A stretch of 64,000 bases of DNA from Avena insularis. Its lineage: Eukaryota > Streptophyta > Magnoliopsida > Poales > Poaceae. Positions within the stretch are counted from its first letter, which is position 1; the number at the start of each line of letters is the position of its first letter. Of the stretch, positions 20,585-31,683 are shown one piece after another. The stretch spans positions 328,700,305-328,764,304 of the forward strand of contig CM042689.1 in NCBI GenBank assembly GCA_023614405.1, given 5' to 3'. Position numbers and translations under genes: made by a program. The notes beneath the pieces are model-generated. The model was not told the origin of the DNA and searched no databases. It saw only the letters and a program-made list of their open reading frames with translations.

Positions 20585-23500
20585 ATGGATATCATGCAGA
20601 CAAGTGACTCTTCACATCATGGAATTGTAGAGAACAACCCTTACAAAGTTCCGTATGATAGACATGTGGAAGGTGGCCAAATTGGTGCTTCGTGGTACTT
20701 TAGTAGGAAGGAGATTGAGGAGAATTCCCTTTCAAGGAGAGATGGTATTGACTTGAAGAAGGAGTCATACCTTCGCAAGTCATACTGCACTTTCCTTCAG
20801 GATTTTGGGATGAGGCTTAAAGTGTAAGAATATATTGAACCATGAATATTTTATTGTTACTTCTTTTCCTGGGAAATATAACAGCTGTTTTAGCAGTATT
20901 ATTTGATTATTGACTGTTTTCTAGTTTTTGTAGACAACTGCAAGTTATCTGATAGCTTAATTTCTTTGAAGCAGCGTTTCTTTCTTTCTCATCTCCAATT
21001 TAACAATATCCGAGATGATTTATGATTGATGTCATACTCAGTTCTATTTTCCGAATACTAGGAAAGTCTGGTGGACACTTAAAGCATAAATGATTAAATT
21101 CTGTTGATGACAGTTCTCGTATTCCACTATGCATGACTATGGTCGGTACCTTTACAGACAGAATATCCGGGCATTTTTAGTTGGAAGCCAAACCCTGCCA
21201 CGGTTTGTCAAACACCGTTAAGGAAAGGTTGACCAAGTTAGGCAAGTGTCTACCATGCTTAGGCACTCTTAGGCTGTGAATCAAAAAAGCCTTTAGTGGA
21301 CCTAGTGTTCTTATTTAATCATGCGATATCTGTACTTTATTAGATATTTAATAATTTTGTGACGGACCTGTCCAGTTTTCCTTCTGCTTAAGCATCTGTG
21401 AAATTGTGAGCATTATATGCTTTCAGTGTGTAGTTTATTCATTGTTGTTAATCATACTCCATATAACTTGTCAGTTTTGTATATTTACTTTTGTTTTTTG
21501 TGGCAACATCCGGAGATGATTTGGTACTAGTTGGTTCAAATAATTTGATGGTAAAGCTCTCAATTATCAAGCCATGGGTTTTTCTGTTCAGCCGTGAACC
21601 CAGTGGAATTCATGGTTCTTTGTCATGAGCACAGAACATTTTCAGGAATAAGTTCTTAACATATTGTCCCCTAGTCCAGTGTTATGTTCATTGATTTGTT
21701 ACTTTAGGGGGCACTCATTCTTGTTGGGCACGCAATAATTGCTGATGATATCCTTGTTTAGGTAGAACAGAAAATATCCAATTCTGTTTAGTATTTATAG
21801 GTCTTTATGTGTCCTAGTTCTTGTCTGTGAATGTTTATAGTCAGTAGAAATCACTGTGTATTACTGCATCAACTGTGCTCTCTTGGCATGGTTGATAGTC
21901 ATATATAATACTTTTTCCTTGTTATTGATGAATGGATTTACAATGTAGGCCCCAAGTAACAATTGCTACAGCTATAGTATTCTGTCATCGTTTTTTCCTT
22001 CGTCAATCTCATGCCAAGAATGATAGACAGGTAAGCCTTACTGAAACTTTTACAGGCTTGTACATGTTTGTTGTCTGAAAACATATTTTTTGGTTATATC
22101 TGTCCTGTGCATGGTAGGCAGTGTACTAACAGGTTCTCAATCATTAATGCTTGCCACCCATATGTGAAAGACACGGAAAAATGGTTTGCTGTCACGTGTC
22201 ACCTGTAGACCATATTCCCTCTGTCTATATTTTGGTGGCACACTCGTTTTGCGTGATATAACTTTGACCGGTAACTTAACCTTCAATACATGTGTCATAT
22301 ATCATAAAAATTATATCATTATAGAAACTTCATTCAAATACGAATTGAATGTTACATTTTTTTGACATATAATATAATTCACGTTTGCTTTGTTAAATCG
22401 ATGGTCAAACTTGAACCTTGAGAAACGCGTGTGCCACCTAAATAGGTCAGAAGTAGTATTTTATTTGATTCTATGATATTGTAAATTTTATTCTTTCAAA
22501 AGAGACACGAAGGATAACATTAAGCGTTTTCTTGGATTGTACAACATATAGCATGCTTCTTGCAATATGTTATTTGTTATTGGTAGCATTTTTCTTATTA
22601 TCAACTGCTTGTTGCTTGTTGTTAATGTAAGTTCGTTATAATCTGCAGATAATAGCCACAGTTTGCATGTTCTTGGCGGGTAAAGTTGAAGAAACACCCA
22701 GACCCCTGAAGGATGTTGTACTCATCTCTTACGAGATCATCCACAAAAAAGATCCTGCTGCAGTTGCTCGAATTAAGCAGAAGGTGAGATATTTATTGTG
22801 AACACTTTCTTTGATATTCCCTATCTCGTAGCCTTAGCTATCTGTATTTCCAGACACTTGTATTTCATAAAGCTGCTAAATTTTGTATAGCCGGTGAATT
22901 TTATTCCCTCAGTATTATTACCAAATTGGTAGCTGAGGATATTTGTGCTGTGTGTAGGAAGTGTATGAGCAACGGAAGGAACTTCTGTTGATTGGAGAGC
23001 GCCTTGTGCTTGTTACACTTGGTTTTGACATGAATGTGCACCACCCTTACAAGCCCTTGGTTGAAGCAATTAAAAAATTCAAGGTTGCTCAAAATGCACT
23101 TGCTCAAGTTGCCTGGAATTTTGTTAACGATGGGTATGCTAAAATTACACTTATCCTTATAAAAATAGTAAATCCCCCACTATTCCTATTTACTATACCT
23201 TAAAAGGGGTGTACAGGCTACGCACCTCGCTTTGCCTGCAATTTAAGCCCCATCATATTGCGGCTGGCGCAATCTTCCTTGCTGCAAAGTTCCTCAAAGT
23301 CAAGCTTCCAGCAGATGGAGAGAAGGTCTGGTGGCAAGAGTTTGATGTAACCCCACGTCAGTTGGAAGGTTGGTCTCTAGATGTAAAGTCAGCAGTGCGT
23401 ATTTGCACTATTGTTTTATCCATATCGTAAGGATAGTAGTAAACACACTTCCACAAGTAGCAGAAGTTGTTGCCATGCTTTAGCTGTCTATAGGAGCCCA

Positions 23501-24592
23501 TGAGAATTTGATGGTCAACATTTCATTATCTTTGTTAAAAAATGGTAGTGGAAGTAGGCTGGTTAGGTCAAAGACACAGGGTGTTGCACGATGTGCACAA
23601 GGTAATATTTTGTGTATTGGGTAGTTGCATAACAAAAATGTTTGGTATAGTTTGGAAATTACCATCATGTGGTGCCTGGGACCCACCTGTGTATGCAACA
23701 AGCTGTATTTTTTAGCTCGGTGATTTTCCAATGGTACTGAGCAGTATTGCCTGTTATTATATCTGTTTGCTTAGAACTGATGCTCCTTTTACTCCCATTT
23801 TCTGCCACGGTTGCTTCTGAAGTTTGGATGGTCTTTGTTGTGAAATAACATATGCCACGGTTACTTTTGAAGTTTTGATGCTCTTTATTGTAAAATAACA
23901 TACCAGGGACCCATTCTCATATCTTTTTGTGATAAATCTTTTCAGAGGTTAGCAACCAGATGTTGGAGCTCTATGAGCAGAACCGTGTTGGGCCACCACC
24001 ATCTCAAGGTAATGATACCGAAGGCAGCTCTGTAAGTGTGCGTGGTCCTGTGAAAGAGGAGCCTCCTTCCCATGAAACTCATCAAGCACCTAGACAGTCG
24101 AGCGTACCAGGTCGCCATGGATATGACCACCCTCACCCTGAAAAACAAAACTCAAACCAGCGGATACCCAAGACTGAAGCAAGGGATGGTACTGCCAATA
24201 GCAATGAAGGCACCAATATGTCATCATCAATGATGGATGCGATGAAAAAGATAGACAAGGACAAGGTGAAAGCTGCGCTGGAGAAACGGAGGAAATCAAA
24301 AGTTGATGCTGGTAGAAAGGTTGATGTCATGGATGATGATGACCTAATTGAGAGGGAGCTGGAACATGGTATAGAATTGGCTGCCGAGGACGACAAAAAA
24401 CATGACAGAAGGCAGAGCTGGCCACATCCAGCGCAGCGGGAGGATCACCAGAACATGGTTCGCAAGGTGGAGAACACCGAAGAGGGCGAGTTGTCCATGG
24501 ACAGCCAGGAATACCACACTCCTGACCCCGACAGCCGGAAGAGGAAGGATGTTCGTGGTGGTGACAGAGACCTCAAGAGGATGAGGTCATGA
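20585..24592 (+). CDS. CYCT1: Cyclin T (CYCT1-type), spliced, six coding exons
   Basis: Coding exons with GT-AG introns are 20585-20823, 21949-22030, 22649-22783, 22958-23133, 23217-23368 and 23946-24592. They total 1431 bases, 476 codons plus TGA. The ATG follows an acceptor (20551-20554) and a short leader. Residues 35-50 read [16 protein letters not shown], typical of plant cyclin T. The first cyclin box (about residues 40-165) includes [16 protein letters not shown], then [13 protein letters not shown], then [16 protein letters not shown]; the second (about 175-270) includes [17 protein letters not shown]. The tail from about 275 is hydrophilic, with a basic/acidic stretch ([20 protein letters not shown]). 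Cyclin T pairs with CDKC/CDK9-type kinases as P-TEFb, phosphorylating the RNA polymerase II C-terminal domain in the nucleus. The length fits grass CYCT1 proteins and no frame defect was seen. Which paralogue it is cannot be settled here. Confidence 0.93.
22215..22456 (+). mobile_element. Stowaway-like MITE in cyclin intron 2
   Basis: Ends TTCCCTCTGTC...TTGGTGGCACAC and GTGTGCCACC...GGTCAGAAGTAG are inverted repeats. TA flanks both sides (22213-22214 and 22457-22458). The 242-bp body is AT-rich. The outer 10 bases have decayed from the CTCCCTCCGTC consensus. Confidence 0.7.
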
Positions 24593-24910
24593 GATTGAGT
24601 ATTCATTGTCTGTCACCCTGGTCAGAGGGATCAACAGTGACAAACTGACAACTGGTGTTATGAACGTCAGTGCGTGGAACCTAGTTTTTCCTGTCGCTGG
24701 AGCACTCAGATGCTCGTTTGCCTATGCTGAGATTTGAACCTTGATGTACTGTAGTCTGAAAAGATGGTTTCCCCAAGAGAGGAGTGTATACATGTTCAGG
24801 CGATAATGTTATGAAACATCCGGCAGCAGTTTCGTGCTTATAAACGATATGAATGAGTCTGCACCTGAAGGCTGTATAATTATCTAGGTCTATTCGGGTC
24901 TCTAAAAAAG
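24593..24910 (+). other. 3'UTR of the cyclin gene (approximate)
   Basis: AT-containing non-coding sequence directly after the TGA. The end cannot be fixed because no perfect AATAAA occurs; AATAATG-like and TATAAACGATATGAATGA stretches near 24800-24855 could act as near-upstream elements. Confidence 0.4.
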
Positions 24911-25513
24911 GCAAGTCTTTCCATGGTTCTACCAGGACAACGTGACTTGGAAATGCATGGGTCCGGAGCACATTTGGATGGGGGATATTCATATGCAAGT
25001 GTTGTGGTTTGATGCTCCGTTGTTTGTACTTTGTTTGGGTGTATGCATTGTTCGTGGTCGATGGTTTAGGTTTGAGGGTTCTGATGTCCAGTCGCAACAC
25101 AACAAGCAAACGTTTAGTTTCTTCTGGTCTCACTATAATTGCTTGACTGTGCTCTACTTTTGTGATCCTAAACATGGAGTACTTCTTTGTAACAAGTTAT
25201 CTGATTTTGGTTATAGAGAAAAACCGAGGGATTGTTCTTGGGTGTAGCCCGTCTTGATTTCCTCCAATTAAAACTATCAGCATTTCTCCATGACGAACAG
25301 AAACAACAGCAGAGTGGACTAGCAATACAAGAAATGGATTGTGAGACTATCAAGCCACATTTTCTTACCAAATAGGCTATACTCCGATAGCACATATGCA
25401 TCTCCATCAGAGTCTCATTGGCAGACACCACAATCACGTTCATGTGCGCTGCCCTCGCCAATTCTTTACCCAAGAAACAACAACTTGATGGCAGGCGTGA
25501 GAGGCGTGACACG
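24911..25513. other. Intergenic, nothing recognised
   Basis: No protein family seen on either strand. The part after about 25260 may be the former 3' flank of the wax-synthase-like pseudogene on the - strand. Confidence 0.4.
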
Positions 25514-25805
25514 CTACGACGATCGGATAGAGCCGGACGTCCAGGCCCCGGCGTCCCGCAGTAACTGGATCGTCGCCTCACGCTCCGCGATCACCAGTTC
25601 ATGATGTTGTTGGTCCCAGGTCTTGTGATGGGCGAGAAGAAGAGCCAGACGCTATCACGACCATGAACGTGCCAGCGGGGTCGCTAGCAGTGGCGGCGAG
25701 CACCACCACTGGTTGTGCCTCGCCCACCACGGCGCATGCCCCGTGTAGCGTGAAGAACGCGGTGGCCTTCCCGGTGGGTGGCCGCAACATGACGTAGGAG
25801 AACAT
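25514..25805 (-). pseudogene. Wax-synthase-like (MBOAT) pseudogene, 3' part
   Basis: On the - strand the piece reads SYVMLRPPTGKATAFFTLHG, then ACAVVGEAQP, followed by a hydrophobic alanine-rich stretch. These are hallmarks of the C-terminal MBOAT region of plant wax synthases (long-chain-alcohol O-fatty-acyltransferases of the ER). The frame then ends early (stop at 25599-25601), while another frame carries on to a stop at 25514-25516, implying a frameshift. The 5' continuation lies at 44157-44344, on the other side of the Copia insertion whose duplicated target AACAT falls within the codons around this junction. Confidence 0.75.
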
Positions 25806-25937
25806 TGTCAGGAATATGCAACATATATTCCTTTGAAGGCCAAAGACCATAATATATAGTACATGTATAGGTGCAAATATGCAGAAAGCCTCCTAACATA
25901 TGAAGAAACTATAATATACAAATATATACATCTAACA
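25806..25937 (-). repeat. 3' LTR of the Copia element
   Basis: 132 bp on the + strand from TGTCAGGAATATGC to ACATCTAACA. It aligns with 43652-43713 plus 44088-44156. Very short for an LTR. Confidence 0.93.
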
Positions 25938-25952
25938 CCCCCTCTCCAAACT
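25938..25952 (-). other. Polypurine tract of the Copia element
   Basis: On the - strand TTTGGAGAGGGGG abuts the TG of the 3' LTR, the place and composition expected for the plus-strand primer. Confidence 0.75.
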
Positions 25953-26008
25953 CATGGTGGATCCACAACACTAAGTTTGGAGAGTAAGAAATCATGCTGC
26001 GCTCTGGT

Positions 26009-26508
26009 CTATGCCTTCGTAAAGAAATCCGCCAACTGTAAATCTAAAGGCATATACTGAAGCGCAACAACCTGAACCTGCACCTGAACATGTGTATAGA
26101 AAGCATCAACACCAATATGCTTGGTAAGCTCATGCTTGACCGGATCACGTGCAACACTAATAGCACCTGTACTGTCAGACAAAACCAGAGTGAGTGTGGT
26201 AATAGAAACCCCAAAATCCGCAAGTAACCACTGTAACCAGGTCACCTCAGCAGTCAACAAGGCCATATCACGCAACTCAACCTCAACACTCGAACGGGAA
26301 ACCGCTGTCTGTTTTTTCGTCTTCCAAGCAATGAGCGAACCACCAAGAAACACACAGTAAGCAGAAAGTGAACGGCGATCCAAAGGATCACTCGCCCACG
26401 TAGCGTCCGAATAGCACTGGAGCTGGAGGGAGCTGGAACGAGGAAAGAAAAGGCGACGAGTGATCGTACCACGAAGATAAAGAAGAACACGGAGAAGATG
26501 ACTATAGT
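26009..26508 (-). pseudogene. RNase H domain of the Copia element
   Basis: The - strand carries CYSDATWASDPLDRRS near 26390-26420, then SLIAWKTKKQTAVSRSS, a DSTGA segment and KHIGVDAF, and ends LADFFTKA with a stop at 26009. These are the Ty1/Copia RNase H signatures, including the SDADWA-type acidic residue and the D of DSTGA. The upstream part joins at the Gypsy insertion (target ATAGT 26504-26508) to RT sequence at 39333. Frames change near 26385. Confidence 0.85.
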
Positions 26509-27010
26509 TGACATGGTTATACCCCGTGGGTACACGATCTCAGCATACCTAGTCCAGCCCAAGGAAGACCCACGGCAAATACACGCCGGCCCATGAAGAC
26601 TTTCGGGTGGCCAAGGCCCATGACGCCTTTGGATTCTTGGAGAGCAAGACTAGAGTAGATAGGAAATTCAAAGGGGTAAACTCTAAAACCTCAGAATCGA
26701 CTGATCACAGGACATGCCTCGCCTCTATATAAAGGCCATCTATATAAAGGGAGGGCACGAGGAGGCTCTCGATAACCTCTCGATACACACCTCCACGCTT
26801 AGATTGCATCTCAAGACCCTCAGAACTTCGGTTCCACCATAATCAGAGCAGACAAGCAGGAGTAGGGTTTTCCCTCCGGGGGCCTGAACCTGGGTAAACC
26901 TCGTGTTCCCGTGTTGCTTGTTTGCTAACCGTTCCGCGATCTCCAGCATCCCTACCTTCTCCAAAACCCAAGTCCATAACAATGGGCATTGACGAGATCG
27001 AACCTCGTCA
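26509..27010 (+). repeat. 5' LTR of element 2
   Basis: TGACATGGTTATACCCC to AACCTCGTCA. It carries a short tandem duplication that gives two TATATAAA boxes, at 26726-26733 and 26741-26748; the 3' LTR has only one. Confidence 0.96.
26726..26748 (+). promoter_or_regulatory. Duplicated TATA box in the 5' LTR of element 2
   Basis: CTATATAAAGG is repeated 15 bases apart with CCAT between. The other three family LTRs in this window have one copy, so the duplication happened in this LTR. Confidence 0.8.
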
Positions 27011-27012
27011 AT

Positions 27013-27030
27013 TGGCGCCGTCTGTGGGAA
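27013..27030 (+). other. Primer binding site of element 2
   Basis: TGGCGCCGTCTGTGGGAA two bases after the LTR. The 5' nine bases pair with the tRNA-Asp 3' end and the rest is the variant common in Tat-type plant elements. Confidence 0.75.
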
Positions 27031-27039
27031 TTGGGGGCG

Positions 27040-29137
27040 CTGATTGTGCGATCGTGACGGTCCCAACCAAAGCGATCTACAATTCTACGGCAACGGAGAG
27101 TCATCTCCTCTTCGGCGCCTTCGACTTCACCGCCCACTCGCCGGCCACCCTGAAGGACTTCGAGCCCGTTGGCGACGGACTCGAGATCCTATTCGGGAGC
27201 TTCGCCTGTGGGGCAGATCGGCACTCCGCCCCGAGCGGTGCCCCGCGCCACGATCAGGCTCGCCGTGGGCTCCACACCCCGTGCTACGCACATCATCATC
27301 AACAGATGAGTCTTATGACAGCAGCAGCTGCAACTCAGATCTGTGCGATCCACCGTCGGATGAAGGGACCTACGGTTTCGGATCCGAAAGCTGCGGTAGC
27401 AACGATCCGATCTACAAGCGCTACCAGTGCACCGCGGTCATCCAAGATCAGGAACACAATCCGCCACCCAACCCGCAGGGTAGAAATGGCAAGAACAGAA
27501 GAAGCCGGTCCCCCACCCAACAGGGAAAACAACAACCGAGTCATCCACCTCAGCGAGGAGGGATGGGCTCAAGCACGCGAAGCCGTAGCAGGCAACAAGA
27601 TCCTGCCAGCAGATGCCTCACGGGACCTGCTGATGGCATACCACATGCTCCTCGTCGAGGAGCACAAGAAGCAACTAAGGATGCAAGAGGTGCTCGACAA
27701 GCGCAAGCAAGCAGCCTCGGAATCCAGTGCACGGAGAGCTGCGCTATCCGCCATGGGCATCGGCTCCAGCTCGCATGGAAACCATGGCAACAAGCAACAT
27801 TCTCGCACAGAGAACATGTATCCCAAAGCACGTCACGAGATGACTAGAGCCCTCAATGCGTCCTTCATGGAGATGGATGCCAACGGCAACGTCATCCCGA
27901 AGACGCCGCAAGCTGCGATCATGGCAGCCACCGTGTACCTCGCGTCCCATCCTCCTCCGGAGGGGGACCCGAAAAGGGCCATGCACAAGTCCGCGCTCAC
28001 CGGACTCGGACTCGTTGGGGCCGCGCTCCACGGAGAAGCTCCTACGGAGCCAAAGAAGAAGGCCGCGGTCAGGTTCAACCGCAGCCCCACACCCTCATCC
28101 GAGGACGAAGAGCACGACCTTCCTCGAAGGCACAAGAGCTCGCGTCGGCGCAGCCACGACTACGACGCTCGAAACGAGCTAACGCAGCGCAATATCGACA
28201 AAGCGCGCGCTAAGCGCGTATGCTCGTCTGAATCCGAAGAAGATGACGACGAAGGAGAACTCTGCGGAGCCCGATGCTTCAGCAGATCCGTCCGACGAAC
28301 GTGGATGCCGCGAAACTTCAAGCTTCCTTCGGACACTCCGAAGTTCGACGGCACACAAGACCCTGTGGCTGGCGACCACCACCCGTCTGGTTGCTACATG
28401 GCAGAAACAAGGAATCTGCCATGCAATGCCTTCAGCTGCAGCTGACGGGCGCAACCCGGATCTGGCTCAACAGCCTATCCTCGGGATCCATCCGAAGCTG
28501 GGAGGAGCTGTCGTACAGTTTCGTCCGAAACTTCAAAGGCACCAGCAAGAGGCCCACCTCGATCGAAGAGCTGCGGGCCTGCACCCAACGAACGGGCGAA
28601 TCCATTCGCTCGTACATACTACGCTGGTCCAACACCAAGAACTCCGCGACACATATCTCCGAGGAGAGAGCTATCGACGCCTTCAGGGACGACGTCAAAC
28701 GCCAGGACTTCAAGGAAGAGCTCGGGCGCGTCAAGCCCAAGACACTCGACCACCTCATGGACATTGCCAACAGGTGGGCCGACGGCGAGGACTCCATACA
28801 CCGAGCGCACTGGGAGGAGGAAGATGACTACGGCCAGCGACATGAGCACCGTAGCAAGAGAAGATCGCGCGTCTACGACGATCGCGATGGACCGGACATG
28901 GTCGCGATTGGCTACGTCGACCGCCCCAACGACGGCAACCGCAACAGCGGCGGATACCGCGGAAACAATTTCCGCGATGGAGGACGCCCGACACAGTCGT
29001 GGCAGCACCGCGATCACGACGACGGACCCTCAGCATACGAAAAACTGTCGGGTCCATGCACCATCCACTTCTACATCGACAAGCAGGATGGCAAGAAGAA
29101 GGCAAGCCACATGCTCAAGGACTATCGCGAGTTCTAG
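27040..29137 (+). pseudogene. gag of element 2
   Basis: A frame open from the LTR to 28445 contains VIHLSEEGWAQAREA, a QEVLDKRKQA coiled-coil-like stretch and a conserved TPQAAIMAA segment, then low-complexity acidic and Arg/Ser-rich stretches. Near 28370 the reading shifts to the frame 28274-29137, which holds the retrotransposon capsid domain (LTGATRIWLNSLSSGSIRSW, then SYSFVRNFKGT, then DHLMDIANRWADGED). A C-x-x-H-like knuckle follows, whose final cysteine is Tyr (29123-29125); the other copy has Cys. A TAG at 29135-29137 interrupts the frame before protease. The true start codon is unclear because the frame is open through the LTR and PBS; the first ATG past the linker is 27486. Confidence 0.8.
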
Positions 29138-30115
29138 AAACTCAGCGAAAGCATGGCTCAGATGAGGCAGCAAGCCCCAAACCCTGGAATCGGGAATGCA
29201 CCCGCACCAGGCGAGATCGCGCATGGAGCTCCTCCACCGCCACCTGCAGGAGGCCCGAACCACCCCATCGCACCCGCCCAGAATAACGGTGGGCACAAGT
29301 ATCCCTCACCGAAAGGAGCATTGATGATCCAAAAAGGGCGCCCAACGAATATGGTGCAGAAGAAAATCACCCGCCAGATCAACCTGGCTGTGACAGCTCC
29401 GCCCGCCATCCCTGAGTACCTCAGCGGATCGGAGTCCTGCATCACGTTCAGCCGTTCGGATCACCCTTGCCAGGTACCTCGCCCAGGTCATGCTGCCCTG
29501 GTGCTTGAGGCGCAGATCGGAGGGTTCGAGATGAGCCGCGTCTTCATGGACGGCGGCAGCGGCATCAACCTGATGTTCGCCAGCACCCTAGCAGCAATGC
29601 GGATCCCGCTATGCATCCTGGAACAGTTAGACACAACATTCCATGGCATCGTCCCAGGAAAGGGAATATTCCCCCTGGGAAAGATATGGCTCGACGTCAT
29701 CTTCGGCAAGCCGGACAACTTCCGATGCGAACGACTCGAGTTCGAAGTGGTGGACTGGCCATCACAATACCACGCCATCCTCGGCCGTGTAGCATTCGCA
29801 AGGTTCCTGACAGTACCGCACTACACGTACCTGCTGCTCAAGATGCCAGGACCCAAGGTTGTCATCACAATCCACAGGAGCTTCACCCGATCGGACCACT
29901 GCGACATGGACTTCAACAGAATCTCCCAGTCATTCGGCATGCAAGAGGAGCTCGTAAGGCTCCGCGAGGTGACGGACAACGGGGCACCCCCAGTCGCACG
30001 ACAGAACGCACCAGATATGTCCTTCGACTCCACCGTCAACACAAAGAAGGTGCAGGTCCACTCGACGGATGCCTCCAAAACGGTGCTGATCGCCAACGAT
30101 CTCAGCTCCGCATAG
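29138..30115 (+). pseudogene. Aspartic protease region of element 2
   Basis: In the same frame as the capsid part, separated only by the TAG at 29135. A proline-rich linker (HGAPPPPPAGG) leads to the retropepsin segment SRVFMDGGSGINLMFAST at about 29532-29585 and a fold continuing to SQYHAILGRVAFARF. DGGSG contains the catalytic Asp. The frame stops at 30113-30115. Expected role: maturation of Gag-Pol. Confidence 0.85.
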
Positions 30116-31683
30116 GAAAGCACGCTCGTCGAATTCCTCCGTGAGCTGGAAATTACCGGTGTCCTGCGGACATGCCAGGAGTTCCCAGGGAATTCGCCGA
30201 GCACGCACTCAACGTCTTTCCAGACGCCAAGCCTATCAAGCAGTCTATCTGACGACTGTCCGAACCATGGGCCGAAGCAATCGGAGTCGAAGTCAACAGA
30301 CTACTCGACGCAAACTTCATCAGGAGTGGCTCGCCAACACCGTAATGGTCCCCCAAAAGGACACGGACATCCTGCGGATGTGCGTGGACTTCACATGGCT
30401 GAACAAGCACTGCCCAAAGGACCACTTCCCTCTTCCTCGGATCGACCAAATCATTGATTCAACGGCAGGATGTGAGAAGCTCTCCTTCCTCGACGCCTAC
30501 TCAGGCTACAACCAAATTCGACTGAAGGTCGAAGATCAGGAGAAAACGGCATTCATCACGCCGTTTAGAGTGTTTTGTTACAACACAATGCCCTTCAGGC
30601 TGAAGAACACAGGTGCCACGTACCAACGGTGCATGCAGGCATGCCTGAAGGATCAGATCGGCCGCAACATACAAGTCTATGTCGACGACATAGTCATCAA
30701 AACAAGGGAGGCCAAGACGCTCATCGACGATCTCCGCGAGACGTTCGATAACCTTGATCAATACAAGATCAAGTTAAACCCAGAAAAATGCGCCTTCGGC
30801 GTCCCATTTGGTTAGCTGCTAGGCTACTTCATCTCCCAGCGAGGGATCGAGGCGAACCCGAAGAAGATCCGGGCCATAATGGCCATGGAGAAGCCGAAGA
30901 ATTTAAGCGCCCAAAGCAGCTTGCGTGATTTAATCGCGGCATTGAGCAGGTTCATTAGCCGCATGGGCGAGAAAGCCCTGCCATTCTATCAGCTGCTGCG
31001 CAAGGCAGACAAATTCGAGTGGACGCGTGAGGCGGATGATGCATTCGAAGATCTAAAGCGGCTGCTCTCTACCTCGCCCATCTTGGTTACGCCAAAGGAG
31101 CGTGAGCCTCTACTGCTGTACATAGCAGCTACACACCAGGTGGTGAGCACCGTACAGGTGGTCGAGCGGCCCGAAGAAGGCAAGACCCACGGGGTTCAAC
31201 GCCCAATCTACTACCTCAGCGAGGTATTGATGCCGACAAAGCAGAGGTACCCTCACTACCAGAAAATCGCCTACGGCGTGTTCATGACGGCTCGTCGGCT
31301 GAGCCATTACTTCCAGGAGCACCAGGTGATGGTCGTCAACGAAGCACCCCTGAATAGCATCCTGAACATTCCGGAGGCCACAGGACGTGTAGCCCTGTGG
31401 GGCATCGAGCTGTCACCTCTAGACATCGTCTACGAGAAGCGACTCGCGATCAAGTCTCAGGTCCTCCCGGACTTCCTCGTCCACTGGATGGAGCTGCAGC
31501 TGCCAGACACACCAGACATGACACAGTCATGGACGATGCACTTCGACGGATCCAAACGCGAGGCTGGAGCAGGAGCCCGAGGTCATACTGACCTCCCCGC
31601 AGCGCGACAAGATGAAGTACGTCCTTCGGATGAAATTCTGAGCTTCCAACAACGAGGCCGAATATGAAGCCCTCATCCACGAC
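30116..31683 (+). pseudogene. Reverse transcriptase and RNase H of element 2
   Basis: From about 30340 the frame reads MVPQKDTDILRMCVDF, FPLPRIDQIIDSTAG, FLDAYSGYNQI and the active site YVDD (30678-30689), all in order. A 16-base deletion precedes EWLANT near 30327 compared with the other copy. TAG at 30813-30815 (PFG*LLGY) is a point stop, after which the same frame continues through the thumb/connection and an RNase H-like region (EKALPFYQLLRKADKFEW; IYYLSEVLMPTKQRYPHYQK). From about 31530 the second, archaeal-type RNase H begins (MHFDGS), and a frameshift near 31570 moves the reading to the next frame. It would copy the element RNA to DNA in virus-like particles. Confidence 0.9.

Noticed and set aside
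21160..21320. Possible hAT/Harbinger MITE (AAGCCAAACCCTGCCACGG...)
   Set aside because: The sequence resembles MITE ends, but neither a matching inverted end nor a target duplication was found.
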